This document shows, piece after piece, positions 35,640 to 44,601 of a DNA stretch of 64,000 nucleotides. The translations under genes were made by a program, and so were the position numbers. Where the stretch lies: assembly GCA_039029355.1 (NCBI GenBank), contig JBCCGI010000039.1, forward strand, positions 1 through 64,000, in the 5' to 3' direction. Source of the DNA: JBCCGI01 sp039029355. GTDB taxonomy: Bacteria > Planctomycetota > UBA1135 > GCA-002686595. Numbering within the stretch: position 1 is the first letter of the stretch; each line of letters begins with the position of its first letter. The notes beneath the pieces are model-generated. The model was not told the origin of the DNA. It worked only from the letters and a program-made list of their open reading frames with translations, and made no database searches.

Positions 35640-37096
35640 CCAAGATCATCCTGAACGGGGTCGAGGTCGAAGCCGACCCGAAAAAGCCCCTGATCCACGC
35701 CTGCCACACCGAGGGCGTGGACGTGCCGATGTACTGCTACCACCCCGGGCTCACGCCCGTGGGCTCGTGCCGCATCTGCCAGGTCGAGGTGACCCAGGGC
35801 AAGATGCCGCCGCGCGTCGTCGTGGCGTGCCGCACGCCGGTCGCCGAGGGCATGATCGTGAACACCGAGGCCAAGGGCGCGCACGACGCGCGCCGCGAGT
35901 GCCTCGAGTTCCTGCTGAAGAACCACCCGCTCGACTGCCCGATCTGCGACAAGGCCGGCGAGTGCGACCTGCAGGACTTCTCCTTCGCCGAAGGGCAGGG
36001 CGAGGGCCGCTCGGTCGAGCCGCGGCGCAAGCTGGAGAAGCGCAAGAGCCTCGGCGACGTGATCGTGCTCGACGAGGAGCGCTGCATCCTCTGCAGCCGC
36101 TGCGTGCGCTTCTTCGAGGACGTCACGAAGAAGCCCCAGCTCACGGTCAGCGAGATGGGCGCGCGCTCGAAGATCTCGACCTTCATGGACCGGCCGCTGG
36201 AGGGCAACTACCAGGGCAACCTGGCGGACGTCTGCCCGGTCGGCGCGCTCACGCTCAAGAAGTTCCGCTTTCAGGCGCGCGTCTGGAACCTGTCCAAGCA
36301 CCTGTCGACCTGCGGCGAGTGCAGCCGCGGCTGCTCGATCTCGGTCGAGGTTCTGCGCCGCGGCGAGGTGAAGCGCATCCGCCCGCGCTACAACCCCGAC
36401 GTCAACGAGTGGTGGATGTGCGACACGGGGCGCTTCTCGTTCGACCGCTACAACGCCGAGGGACGCATCGAGGGCGGCGCCGTGCGCGACGCGCGCGGGC
36501 TGGTGGCGACCTCCGCCGCCGACGCGCTGGCGGCCGCGGCGGCGACGCTGCAGGTGCACGCGAGCCCGGTGATCGTCGTCTCGCCCTGGCTGACGGTCGA
36601 GGAGGGCGAGCTGGTAGCCCAGCTCGGCGAGCGGCTCGGCGTGAAGCCGCGCTTCGTCTCGCCGGAGGCCAACGAGCTCAAGGACGACCTGCTCCACACC
36701 GGCGACCCCTGCCCCAACCGGCGCGGGCTGACCGAGCTCGGCATCGAAGGGGTCTCCGCCGCCGACCTGTGCGCCGAGCTGGCGGACGCCGAGAGCGCGC
36801 TGCTGATCGGCGAGCGTATGGACGAGCTCCTGGGCGCGGAGGCGCTGGCGGAGCTCCCGTCCGCGCTGCGCCTGATCGCGATCGCGCCCCACCCCGTCCA
36901 TAGCCCGGCCACGCTGGCGTGCATCGGCGCGCCGACGTGCGTCGAGCGCACCGGGACGTGGGTCAACGTCGACGGCCACCGCGGCCCGCTCGCCGCGGCG
37001 CGGCCGATGCCCGCCGGCGTCAGCACGCTGGTCGACACCATCGCGAGCCTGGCGGGGCGCGTCGCGTCCGCCTCCAGCCCCGAGGCCGCCGTCTGA
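35636..37096 (+). CDS. nuoG: NADH-quinone oxidoreductase subunit G, short form
   Basis: A 486-residue protein from the GTG at 35636. The N-terminal ferredoxin domain holds the 2Fe-2S ligands (YCYHPGLTPVGSCRICQVEV). HPLDCPICDKAGECDLQ is the His-Cys N5 ligand set, CILCSRCVRF with CPVGAL the N4 set. CGECSRGC followed 28 residues later by Cys resembles the extra N7/molybdoprotein 4Fe-4S motif. After that only about 200 Ala-rich residues remain, so most of the molybdopterin-like domain found in NuoG of about 700-900 residues is missing. Stop overlaps nuoH (TGATG). Confidence 0.93.
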
Positions 37097-38106
37097 TGCC
37101 GATCGAGCTCCTCTGGATCCTCAAGGCTTCGCTGATCTACGGCGGCCTGCTGGGGACCGCCGCCGTCATGACCCTCGCCGAGCGCAAGATCTCGGCCTGG
37201 ATCCAGTGGCGCATCGGCCCCAACCGCGTCGGTCCGTGGGGGCTCCTGCAGCCGCTCGCCGACGGCGTGAAGTTCATCTTCAAGGAAGAGGTCGTCCCCG
37301 ACGGCGCCAACCCGGTGATGTTCCGCCTCGCGCCGATGCTCGCCGCCGTGCCGGCGATGCTCGCGGTAGCGGTGATCCCGTTCGCGGGCGACCTGACGAT
37401 GTTCGGGCACGAGACGACGCTCTCGATCGCCGACGTCGACATCAGCGCGCTGTACGTCGTCGCCGTCGGCGGCCTCGGCGTGTACGGGGTCATCCTGGGC
37501 GGCTGGAGCAGCAACTCGAAGTACTCGCTGCTCGGCGGCCTGCGCGCCTCGGCCCAGATGGTCAGCTACGAGCTGTCGCTGATCCTCTGCATCCTGGCGG
37601 TCGTGGCGATGAGCGGCTCGCTCGACCTGCGGGTCATCGTCGCGGAGCAGTCCGGAAGCCTCTTCGCCTGGAACCTGTGGCGCCAGCCCCTGGCCTTCCT
37701 GCTGTTCGTCATCGCGACCTTTGCCGAAACCAACCGCCACCCGTTCGACTTCGCCGAGTGCGAGCCCGAGCTCGTCGGCGGCTTCCACACCGAGTACTCG
37801 TCGATGAAGTTCGCCCTGTTCTTCCTGGGCGAGTACTGCGCGATGGTGGTCATGGCCTGCCTGACCACGACCTTCTTCCTCGGCGGCAGCGAGGTGCCCT
37901 TCTGGGAAGGCGCGCCGTGGTTCATCCAGCTTCCGTGCTTCCTGTCGAAGGCGGGCATCTTCCTGCTGCTGTTCCTGGTCGTACGCTGGACGCTTCCCCG
38001 CTTCCGCTTCGATCAGCTCATGGCGATCGGCTGGAAGGTCATGCTGCCCCTGGCTCTCTTCAACCTGTTCGTCACCGGCGGCCTCGTGTCGCTAGGGATC
38101 TACTAA
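37096..38106 (+). CDS. nuoH: NADH-quinone oxidoreductase subunit H
   Basis: A 336-residue, about eight-helix membrane subunit that links the quinone chamber to the proton pumps. MTLAERKISAWIQWRIGPNR is the family's first signature, QPLADGVKFIFKEE the second, and ETNRHPFDFAECEPELVGGF the third with its acidic residues along the proton path. The ATG at 37096 overlaps the nuoG stop. It is one of only three junctions in the operon where a gap follows (14 nt to nuoI). Confidence 0.97.
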   Translation: MPIELLWILKASLIYGGLLGTAAVMTLAERKISAWIQWRIGPNRVGPWGLLQPLADGVKFIFKEEVVPDGANPVMFRLAPMLAAVPAMLAVAVIPFAGDLTMFGHETTLSIADVDISALYVVAVGGLGVYGVILGGWSSNSKYSLLGGLRASAQMVSYELSLILCILAVVAMSGSLDLRVIVAEQSGSLFAWNLWRQPLAFLLFVIATFAETNRHPFDFAECEPELVGGFHTEYSSMKFALFFLGEYCAMVVMACLTTTFFLGGSEVPFWEGAPWFIQLPCFLSKAGIFLLLFLVVRWTLPRFRFDQLMAIGWKVMLPLALFNLFVTGGLVSLGIY

Positions 38107-38120
38107 GGCAGGCCCATCGA

Positions 38121-38642
38121 ATGGTCATCGTCAAGCGCAAGGAGCTGAGCCTCGCCGAACGGCTCTTCCTGCCCGAGATCGCGCGCGCGCTGTCGCACAG
38201 CGTGCGCGCCATCTTCAAGCGCAAGATCACGCGGCAGTACCCCGAAGAGGGCCTGCCCACCAACGAGGTGACGCGCGGCCAGCCCCGGCTGGTCGAAAAG
38301 GAGGACGGCGCGCTCGCCTGCGTGTCGTGCGGCCTGTGCGAGGCCGCGTGCCCCGCCTACGCGATCACCATCGACGGTCAGGAGACCGACCGGTTCATCG
38401 AGCGCGAGCCCGAGCGGTTCGAGATCGACATGCTCCGCTGCATCCTGTGCGGCTTCTGCGAGGAGGCGTGCCCGAAGGATGCGATCTTCATGAGCGACGA
38501 GCTCGAGCTGGCGGACTTCTCGCGCGCGGCGCTGAAGTACGACATCGACAAGCTCAAGCGTCCCCGTGCCGCGCTACAGAAGCGCATCGACTACGTCTAC
38601 AGGATCAATGAACGGTGGCGGACCTCCTCTTCTACGTCCTAG
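38121..38642 (+). CDS. nuoI: NADH-quinone oxidoreductase subunit I
   Basis: A 173-residue ferredoxin-like subunit with two 4Fe-4S clusters (N6a and N6b). CVSCGLCEAACPAYAI and CILCGFCEEACPKDAI are the two C-x2-C-x2-C-x3-C-P motifs. The N-terminal amphipathic helix lies on the membrane. Its last nine codons overlap nuoJ in another frame (28 nt), the largest overlap in the operon, so its C-terminal tail (RWRTSSSTS) is probably unconstrained. Confidence 0.96.
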   Translation: MVIVKRKELSLAERLFLPEIARALSHSVRAIFKRKITRQYPEEGLPTNEVTRGQPRLVEKEDGALACVSCGLCEAACPAYAITIDGQETDRFIEREPERFEIDMLRCILCGFCEEACPKDAIFMSDELELADFSRAALKYDIDKLKRPRAALQKRIDYVYRINERWRTSSSTS

Positions 38643-39223
38643 CCGCGCTCGCCGTCGCCGCCGCCCTGGGCGTGGTGATGTCGCGCAACCCGCTCTTCAG
38701 CGTGCTCTCGCTCCTGGGCTCCTTCTTCTGCCTGGCGAGCATCTACCTCCTGGCGGGCTTTCAGTTCCTCGCGGCGACGCAGCTGCTGGTCTACGCCGGC
38801 GCGATCATGGTGCTGTTCCTGTTCGTCATCATGCTGCTGAACCTCGGTGACGAGACCCAGTATGTGGAGCGGCCCGAGAGCCTCGGCAAGCGGCGCGTCG
38901 CCATCGCGGGAGGCACCGCGGTCGCGCTGCTGCTGGTCGCGGTGTTCAGCGTGGGCCTGCGCCCGACCCAGGCGGCCGAGACCGCTTCGGCAGCGGACCC
39001 CGGCGCGACGTCGTTCGCGCCCACGCCGGTCTTCCAGGACGAGGCCATCGACGACCTGGTCAAGGTCGGTGAGCTGCTCTTCAGCCGCTACGTGCTGGCC
39101 TTCGAGGCCGCCTCGCTGCTGCTGCTCGCGACGATGATCGCGGTGATCCTGCTGGCGAAGCGGCAGCGCGGCGACGTGCGCGAGGCCGCCGGCTGGCCCT
39201 GGCAAAAGGGAGTCGAGCAGTGA
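38615..39223 (+). CDS. nuoJ: NADH-quinone oxidoreductase subunit J
   Basis: A 202-residue membrane subunit with five hydrophobic segments, from the GTG at 38615 inside the nuoI tail. RNPLFSVLSLLGSFFCLASI and QLLVYAGAIMVLFLFVIMLL are the conserved helices 2-3, the latter including the region that turns into a pi-bulge in complex I structures. A loop of about 50 residues between the last two helices is longer and Ala-rich. Stop overlaps nuoK (GTGA). Confidence 0.94.
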   Translation: MADLLFYVLAALAVAAALGVVMSRNPLFSVLSLLGSFFCLASIYLLAGFQFLAATQLLVYAGAIMVLFLFVIMLLNLGDETQYVERPESLGKRRVAIAGGTAVALLLVAVFSVGLRPTQAAETASAADPGATSFAPTPVFQDEAIDDLVKVGELLFSRYVLAFEAASLLLLATMIAVILLAKRQRGDVREAAGWPWQKGVEQ

Positions 39224-39540
39224 GCGTCCCCACCGAACACCTCCTGGTCCTGGCCGCGCTGCTCTTCGCGATCGGCACGCTGGGCTTCCTGCTGCGGCGC
39301 AACGTGATCGTGGTCTTGGCCTCGATCGAGCTGATCCTGAACGCCGCCAACCTGACCTTTCTCGCGGGCAGCCGCCATCACTCCGCGCTCGGGGAGCTCA
39401 ACCTCCACGGGCCGATCTTCGCGCTGTTCGTGATCCTCGTCGCCGCCGCCGAGGCGGCCGTCGGCCTGGCCCTCGTCATCGCGCTCTACCGGCTGAAGCA
39501 GACCGTGCGTCTCGACGCGGCCGGCGAGCTCAAGGGGTAG
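39220..39540 (+). CDS. nuoK: NADH-quinone oxidoreductase subunit K
   Basis: A 106-residue, three-helix membrane subunit related to MrpC. The GTG start overlaps the nuoJ stop. VVLASIELILNAANLTFL holds the first key Glu, and ILVAAAEAAVGLALVIALYR the second; both lie in the proton path. Followed after 7 nt by nuoL. Confidence 0.95.
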   Translation: MSVPTEHLLVLAALLFAIGTLGFLLRRNVIVVLASIELILNAANLTFLAGSRHHSALGELNLHGPIFALFVILVAAAEAAVGLALVIALYRLKQTVRLDAAGELKG

Positions 39541-39547
39541 CCCAAGA

Positions 39548-41530
39548 ATGTCCACCTGGAACGCGCTTTGGCTCGTCCCGCTGCTGCCGCTCCTGGGGAG
39601 CGCCGCGGCCGGGGCGATCCACTTCCTCTGCCTGCGCGCGCGGCAGAAATCGCCGGAGGCAACCGGGCCGGCGCAGCTGGCGGCGGCGGTCGCGATCGGA
39701 GCGGCGGTGTCCGCCTTCGCGGTGTCGCTGGTCGCCTTCTTCAAGCTCGCGGGCGGCGGCGAGGAGCTGACGAGCCTCGAGTCCAGCGCCTGGAGCTGGA
39801 TCCACGTGGGCTCGCTGCAGGTCGACGTCGCGCTCGTGGCGGACCGCCTGTCGGCGGTGATGCTGCTGGTCGTGACCGGCGTCGGGTCGCTGATCCACGT
39901 GTACTCGGCCGGCTACATGAAGGGCGATCCGGGCTTCGCGAAGTTCTTCGCGTACCTGAACCTCTTCCTGTTCGCGATGCTGATGCTGGTGCTCTCGTCG
40001 AACCTCCTCGGGCTCTTCGTGGGCTGGGAGGGCGTCGGGCTGTGCTCCTACCTCCTGATCGGCTTCTGGTACGAGAAGGGCTGGCCGGCCGAGGCCGGGC
40101 AGAAGGCCTTCGTCGTCAACCGCATCGGCGACGCGTCGTTCCTGATCGGCAGCTTCCTCCTGTTCCAGGTCTTCGGCACGCTCGACCTGTCGGACATCGG
40201 AGCGGCCGTCCCGGCGCTGCTCGACGAGCACTCCGGCAAGCTGACGCTGGCGGCGCTCCTGCTCTTCGGCGGAGCCTGCGGCAAGTCGGCCCAGCTGCCG
40301 CTCTTCACCTGGCTGCCCGACGCGATGGCCGGCCCGACGCCGGTGTCGGCGCTGATCCACGCGGCCACGATGGTCACCGCGGGCATCTACATGATCGTGC
40401 GCCTCAACCCGCTGTTCGCGGCGGCGCCCGAGGTGCTGACGCTGATCGGCTGCGTCGGCGCCGCGACCGCGTTCATCGGCGGCTCGACGGCGCTCGCGCA
40501 GCACGACATCAAGAAGGTGCTCGCCTACTCGACGGTCAGTCAGCTCGGGTACATGTTCCTGGGCCTCTCGGCCGGCGCCTTCGGCGCGGCGGTGTTCCAC
40601 CTGGTGACGCACGCCTTCTTCAAGGCGCTGCTCTTCCTCGGCGCCGGCAGCGTGATCCACGGCATGCACGAGGAGCAGGACATGCGCAACATGGGCGGCC
40701 TGCGCGCCCACATGCCGCGCACCTTCGTCACCTTCGTCGCGGGCGCCGCGGCGCTGTCGGGTCTGCCGCTCCTGAGCGGCTTCTTCTCGAAGGACGAGAT
40801 CCTCGCCTTCACGTTCGCGACCGGCGGGCTGCACTACGCCCTGTGGCTGGTCGGCGTCGCCACCGCGGCGATGACCGCCTTCTACACCTGGCGCATGGTC
40901 TCGCTCACCTTCTTCGGCCGGGAGCGCTTCGACGCGGCCGAGGTGCACCCGCACGAGTCGCCGATCAGCATGACGCTGCCGCTGATGGTGCTGGCGGTCT
41001 TGTCGGTGATCGGCGGCGTGCTCGGCCTGCCGCCGGTGCTGCACCTCCCCCACCTCCTGTCGGACTGGCTCGCTCCCGTCACGCAGCCGGGAGCCGAGCT
41101 CCTGGCGGCGAGCCGCGGCGACGTGCACCCCTCGCACGCGGTGGAGTGGATCCTGCTCGGGCTCGGCGCGTTCCTCGCGCTGGCCTTCGCGCACCAGGGC
41201 TTCTGGCGCTACACGCGCGGCCCCGCGGCCGACGACCAGCTGTTCGGCTCGCGGCCGAAGGTCGCCGGCTTCCTGGGCGACGCCTGGACCATCGACCGCA
41301 CCTACACGTCGGTCATCGTCCGGCCGATTCAGCTGCTGGCGTTCCTCGTGGCGGTCTTCGTCGACCAGCTGGGGATCGACGGCATGGTCAACGGCGCGGC
41401 GAAGCTCGCGCGCGAGTCGGCCTCGAAGCTGCGGGTCATGGTCGACGGTAGCGTGAAGAGCTACGCGCTCTGGATGGGCGCCGGCGCCGCCTGCCTAGCG
41501 GTCTTCTGGATCTTTGGAGGTACGGCGTGA
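39548..41530 (+). CDS. nuoL: NADH-quinone oxidoreductase subunit L
   Basis: A 660-residue antiporter-like proton-pumping subunit with the long lateral helix at its C-terminus. GLFVGWEGVGLCSYLLIGFW contains the key Glu, FTWLPDAMAGPTPVSALIHA the family signature with a pump Lys nearby, and HDIKKVLAYSTVSQLGYM the central Lys-rich helix. LFKALLFLGAGSVIH-type sequence (FFKALLFLGAGSVIHGMHEE) follows. Stop overlaps nuoM (GTGA). A long antisense open frame here is a codon-bias shadow. Confidence 0.97.
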   Translation: MSTWNALWLVPLLPLLGSAAAGAIHFLCLRARQKSPEATGPAQLAAAVAIGAAVSAFAVSLVAFFKLAGGGEELTSLESSAWSWIHVGSLQVDVALVADRLSAVMLLVVTGVGSLIHVYSAGYMKGDPGFAKFFAYLNLFLFAMLMLVLSSNLLGLFVGWEGVGLCSYLLIGFWYEKGWPAEAGQKAFVVNRIGDASFLIGSFLLFQVFGTLDLSDIGAAVPALLDEHSGKLTLAALLLFGGACGKSAQLPLFTWLPDAMAGPTPVSALIHAATMVTAGIYMIVRLNPLFAAAPEVLTLIGCVGAATAFIGGSTALAQHDIKKVLAYSTVSQLGYMFLGLSAGAFGAAVFHLVTHAFFKALLFLGAGSVIHGMHEEQDMRNMGGLRAHMPRTFVTFVAGAAALSGLPLLSGFFSKDEILAFTFATGGLHYALWLVGVATAAMTAFYTWRMVSLTFFGRERFDAAEVHPHESPISMTLPLMVLAVLSVIGGVLGLPPVLHLPHLLSDWLAPVTQPGAELLAASRGDVHPSHAVEWILLGLGAFLALAFAHQGFWRYTRGPAADDQLFGSRPKVAGFLGDAWTIDRTYTSVIVRPIQLLAFLVAVFVDQLGIDGMVNGAAKLARESASKLRVMVDGSVKSYALWMGAGAACLAVFWIFGGTA

Positions 41531-43047
41531 GCCTGCTGGTCTGCATCACCTTCCTGCCGCTCCTCGGAGCGCTCGTGCTGGCCCTCGCGCCGGTGCGCAA
41601 CGACGGGCTGCTGCGCCTGATCGCGCTGGCCTGCACCGGGGTGGTCGCGGTGCTCGGGATCGTGCTCTACGCCGGCTTCGACGGGTCGATCGCCGGCCCG
41701 CAGTACGTCGTCGACAAGGCTTGGTTCGCGCTGCCCGGCACCGACACCGAGATCCGGCTGCGGCTCGGCGTCGATGGGCTGTCGATCCTGATGGTCGCGC
41801 TGACCGCGGTGCTCATGCCGATCGTGGTGCTCTCCTCGTACGGACACGTGTCCGAGCGGGTGAAGGAGTTCCTGGTCTGGCTGCTCGTGATGGAGGCGGG
41901 GATGCTGGGCGTGTTCCTCGCGCTCGACCTGGTGCTCTTCTACTTCTTCTGGGAGGTCAGCCTCGTCCCGCTCTACTTCCTGATCGGGGTTTGGGGCGGC
42001 GAACGCCGGCTGTACGCGACGGTCAAGTTCTTCCTGTACACCGTGGCGGGCAGCCTGGTGATGCTGGTCGGCGTCATCGCGCTGATCTACCGCTTCGAGA
42101 GCGCCGACGTCTCGGTGCTGACCGAGCGCGCGGCGGCGCTGCCGCTGTCGACCCAGCTGTGGCTGTTCGCCTCGTTCGCGCTGGCCTTCGCGATCAAGGT
42201 GCCGGTGCTGCCCTTCCACACCTGGCTCGCCGACGCCCACACCGAGGCGCCGACCTCGGGCTCGGTGCTGCTCGCGGGCGTGCTGCTGAAGATGGGCACC
42301 TACGGGCTCGTGCGCTTCGGCATCGGGATGTTCCCGGCGGCGGCGCTCGAGAGCGCGCCGCTCTTCCTGGCGCTCGGCGCGGTCGGGATCGTGTACGGCG
42401 CGCTGCTCGCCATGGCGCAGACCGACCTCAAGCGGCTGATCGCCTGCTCGTCGGTCAGCCACCTCGGCTACGTGGTGCTCGGGCTATTTGCGCTGACCCA
42501 GATCGGCATCGCCGGCGGGGTGCTGCAGATGGTCAACCACGGGCTCTCGACCGGCCTCCTGTTCCTCCTGGTCGGCATGATCTACGAGCGCCGCCACACG
42601 CGCGCGCTCGACCGCTTCGGCGGCATCGCCAGCGTGATGCCGGTGTTCGCGCTGTTCTTCGTCATCACCGTGCTCTCGAGCGTCGGGCTACCGGGCCTCA
42701 ACGGCTTCGTCGGCGAGTACATGATCCTGCTCGGGACCTTCCAGGCCTCGCCGCTCTGGGCGGCCCTGGGAGTGACCGGCGTGATCTTCGGCGCGGTCTA
42801 CCTGCTGAAGGCCACCCGCAAGGTGCTCTTCGGCCCCGTGGTCCACGAGGAGAACAAGGCCCTGAAGGACCTGAACGCGCGCGAGGTCGGGCTGATGCTG
42901 CCGCTCGTCGCGCTGGTGGTCTGGATCGGCGTCCAGCCGAACGCCTTCCTGGACAAGACGACCGGCACCCTGGGCGCGCTGCAGCAGCGCATCGAGGATG
43001 CGCGCGGTGGCGACGCGGTCTCCTTCGCCGACGAGGACGCACGATGA
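41527..43047 (+). CDS. nuoM: NADH-quinone oxidoreductase subunit M
   Basis: A 506-residue antiporter-like proton-pumping subunit, starting with GTG at 41527. LVLFYFFWEVSLVPLYFLIG holds the conserved Glu, LPFHTWLADAHTEAPTSGSV is the family signature, and AQTDLKRLIACSSVSHLGYV the central Lys helix. VGLPGLNGFVGEYMIL is typical of NuoM. Length matches the family. Overlaps nuoN by ATGA. Confidence 0.97.
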   Translation: MSLLVCITFLPLLGALVLALAPVRNDGLLRLIALACTGVVAVLGIVLYAGFDGSIAGPQYVVDKAWFALPGTDTEIRLRLGVDGLSILMVALTAVLMPIVVLSSYGHVSERVKEFLVWLLVMEAGMLGVFLALDLVLFYFFWEVSLVPLYFLIGVWGGERRLYATVKFFLYTVAGSLVMLVGVIALIYRFESADVSVLTERAAALPLSTQLWLFASFALAFAIKVPVLPFHTWLADAHTEAPTSGSVLLAGVLLKMGTYGLVRFGIGMFPAAALESAPLFLALGAVGIVYGALLAMAQTDLKRLIACSSVSHLGYVVLGLFALTQIGIAGGVLQMVNHGLSTGLLFLLVGMIYERRHTRALDRFGGIASVMPVFALFFVITVLSSVGLPGLNGFVGEYMILLGTFQASPLWAALGVTGVIFGAVYLLKATRKVLFGPVVHEENKALKDLNAREVGLMLPLVALVVWIGVQPNAFLDKTTGTLGALQQRIEDARGGDAVSFADEDAR

Positions 43048-44516
43048 GCACCCAAGACATCGCCCAGACCTTCGAAGGCCTCTTCGACGCCGGCTCGTCG
43101 GCGGCGACGGCGCCCATGCTTGCGCTCGGGGTCGGCGTCCTGTTGTACCTCGTCTGCGACCTGTTCGACCTGCTCCGGCCCGCGCGGCCGATCGTCTTCC
43201 TGGCGACCATCGCGGCCTCGTTCGTCTTCGAGCTGCGCATCCTCGGCATGGAGACGCCGCCCGGCGACGTGCTGCTGGGCTCGCTACGCGCGGATAGCGC
43301 GACGGCGCTTTGGGGGTGCCTGTTCCTCGCGGGCACGCTCTTCGCGTGGGTCTACAGCATCGGCTACTACCGCGAGAACCTGCCCTTCAAGGCCGAGCAC
43401 GACGCGCTGATGCTCACCGCCCCGGCGGGCATGATGATGATGGTGGGCGCGGGCGACCTGATCGCGTTCTTCATCGGGCTCGAGCTGCTGTCGATCCCGC
43501 TCTACGCCCTGGCCGCGTTCCGGCGGGCGCGGATGGACTCGATCGAGGCGGGGCTGAAGTACTTCATCCTGGGCACCTTCGCGGCGGGCTTCTTCCTGTA
43601 CGGCTCGGCGCTCCTGTACGCCGAGACCGGCGCCATCGCGCTGGATGCGTTGGCGGCGAGCGACCTCTCCTCGCCGATGGCGCTGACGGGCCTCGCGTTC
43701 GTGAGCGCGAGCCTGTTCTTCAAGATCTCGGTCTTCCCGTTCCACCTGTGGGTGCCGGACGTCTACCAGGGCAGCCCCACGCCGGTGGCGGCGCTGATGG
43801 CGACCGGGACGAAGGCGGCGGCCTTTGGCTTCCTGATCGAGGCGGTCGGCATCCTGCCCGTCGGCGCCGCCGGGACGATCGCCGCGATCGCGCTGATCAC
43901 GATGCTCGTGGGCAACCTCGGCGCCCTGGCGCAGGAGGACCTCAAACGCATGCTCGCCTACTCGGGCATCGCGCATGCGGGCACGATGCTGCTGGTGATC
44001 GCCGGCGCGCTGGCGCTGCGCGCCGAGGGTGAGGCCGAGGCCGCCACCGGCGCCATGAACGCCGCGCTGATCTACATGGGTGCGTACGTGTTCACCGCGA
44101 CCGGCGCCTTCGGCGTGCTGGCGCTGCTCGAGTCCGATGGCTCACGCTTCACCGGGCTCGACTCGCTCCGGGGCCTGGCGCGCTCCAGGCCGGCGCTGGC
44201 GAGCGCGATGACGCTCTTCATGCTGTCCCTCGGCGGGATCCCCGCGACCGGGGGCTTCCTCGGCAAGTGGTTCGTGTTCTCGGTGCTGGTCGAGGCCGAG
44301 ATGATCGGCGTCGCGGTGCTCGGCGTGCTCCTGTCGGTGGTGGCGCTCGGCTACTACCTGCGCGTGGTCGTCGTGCTGTGGATGCAGCCGCCGCCGGAGG
44401 GCAAGGCGCCGCCGCGGACGACCCGCCTTTCCGCCGGCGTCGCTACGGTGTGTTGCTCGGCGCTGGTGCTGCTCCTGGGCGTGCTGCCCGGCTGGTATCT
44501 CGACCTCCTCGGCTAG
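43044..44516 (+). CDS. nuoN: NADH-quinone oxidoreductase subunit N
   Basis: A 490-residue antiporter-like proton-pumping subunit, the last gene of the operon. IAFFIGLELLSIPLYALAAF has the conserved Glu; PFHLWVPDVYQGSPTPVAAL is the NuoN/NuoM signature; EDLKRMLAYSGIAHAGTMLL the central Lys helix; GGIPATGGFLGKWFVF is typical near the C-terminus. The ATG at 43044 overlaps the nuoM stop. A stem-loop follows 24 nt after the stop. Confidence 0.97.
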   Translation: MSTQDIAQTFEGLFDAGSSAATAPMLALGVGVLLYLVCDLFDLLRPARPIVFLATIAASFVFELRILGMETPPGDVLLGSLRADSATALWGCLFLAGTLFAWVYSIGYYRENLPFKAEHDALMLTAPAGMMMMVGAGDLIAFFIGLELLSIPLYALAAFRRARMDSIEAGLKYFILGTFAAGFFLYGSALLYAETGAIALDALAASDLSSPMALTGLAFVSASLFFKISVFPFHLWVPDVYQGSPTPVAALMATGTKAAAFGFLIEAVGILPVGAAGTIAAIALITMLVGNLGALAQEDLKRMLAYSGIAHAGTMLLVIAGALALRAEGEAEAATGAMNAALIYMGAYVFTATGAFGVLALLESDGSRFTGLDSLRGLARSRPALASAMTLFMLSLGGIPATGGFLGKWFVFSVLVEAEMIGVAVLGVLLSVVALGYYLRVVVVLWMQPPPEGKAPPRTTRLSAGVATVCCSALVLLLGVLPGWYLDLLG

Positions 44517-44540
44517 CCCGCCGGTGCTGGACTCCTAACG

Positions 44541-44560
44541 GCCGCTGTTTACACGGCGGC
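44541..44560 (+). terminator. Stem-loop after nuoN
   Basis: GCCGCTGT and ACGGCGGC pair over 8 bp with one G-T wobble around a TTAC loop. It sits 24 nt after the nuoN stop and 41 nt before the next gene. No T-run follows, so it may attenuate rather than end transcription. Confidence 0.4.
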
Positions 44561-44601
44561 TCTCCGAGCCCGCGCCCCCAAGCGCCGATTAAGACGTCAT
44601 A

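Noticed and set aside
39530..41194. Long antisense open frame over nuoL
   Set aside because: Gln/Arg/His-rich composition typical of antisense shadows in GC-rich DNA; nuoL on the plus strand is certain.
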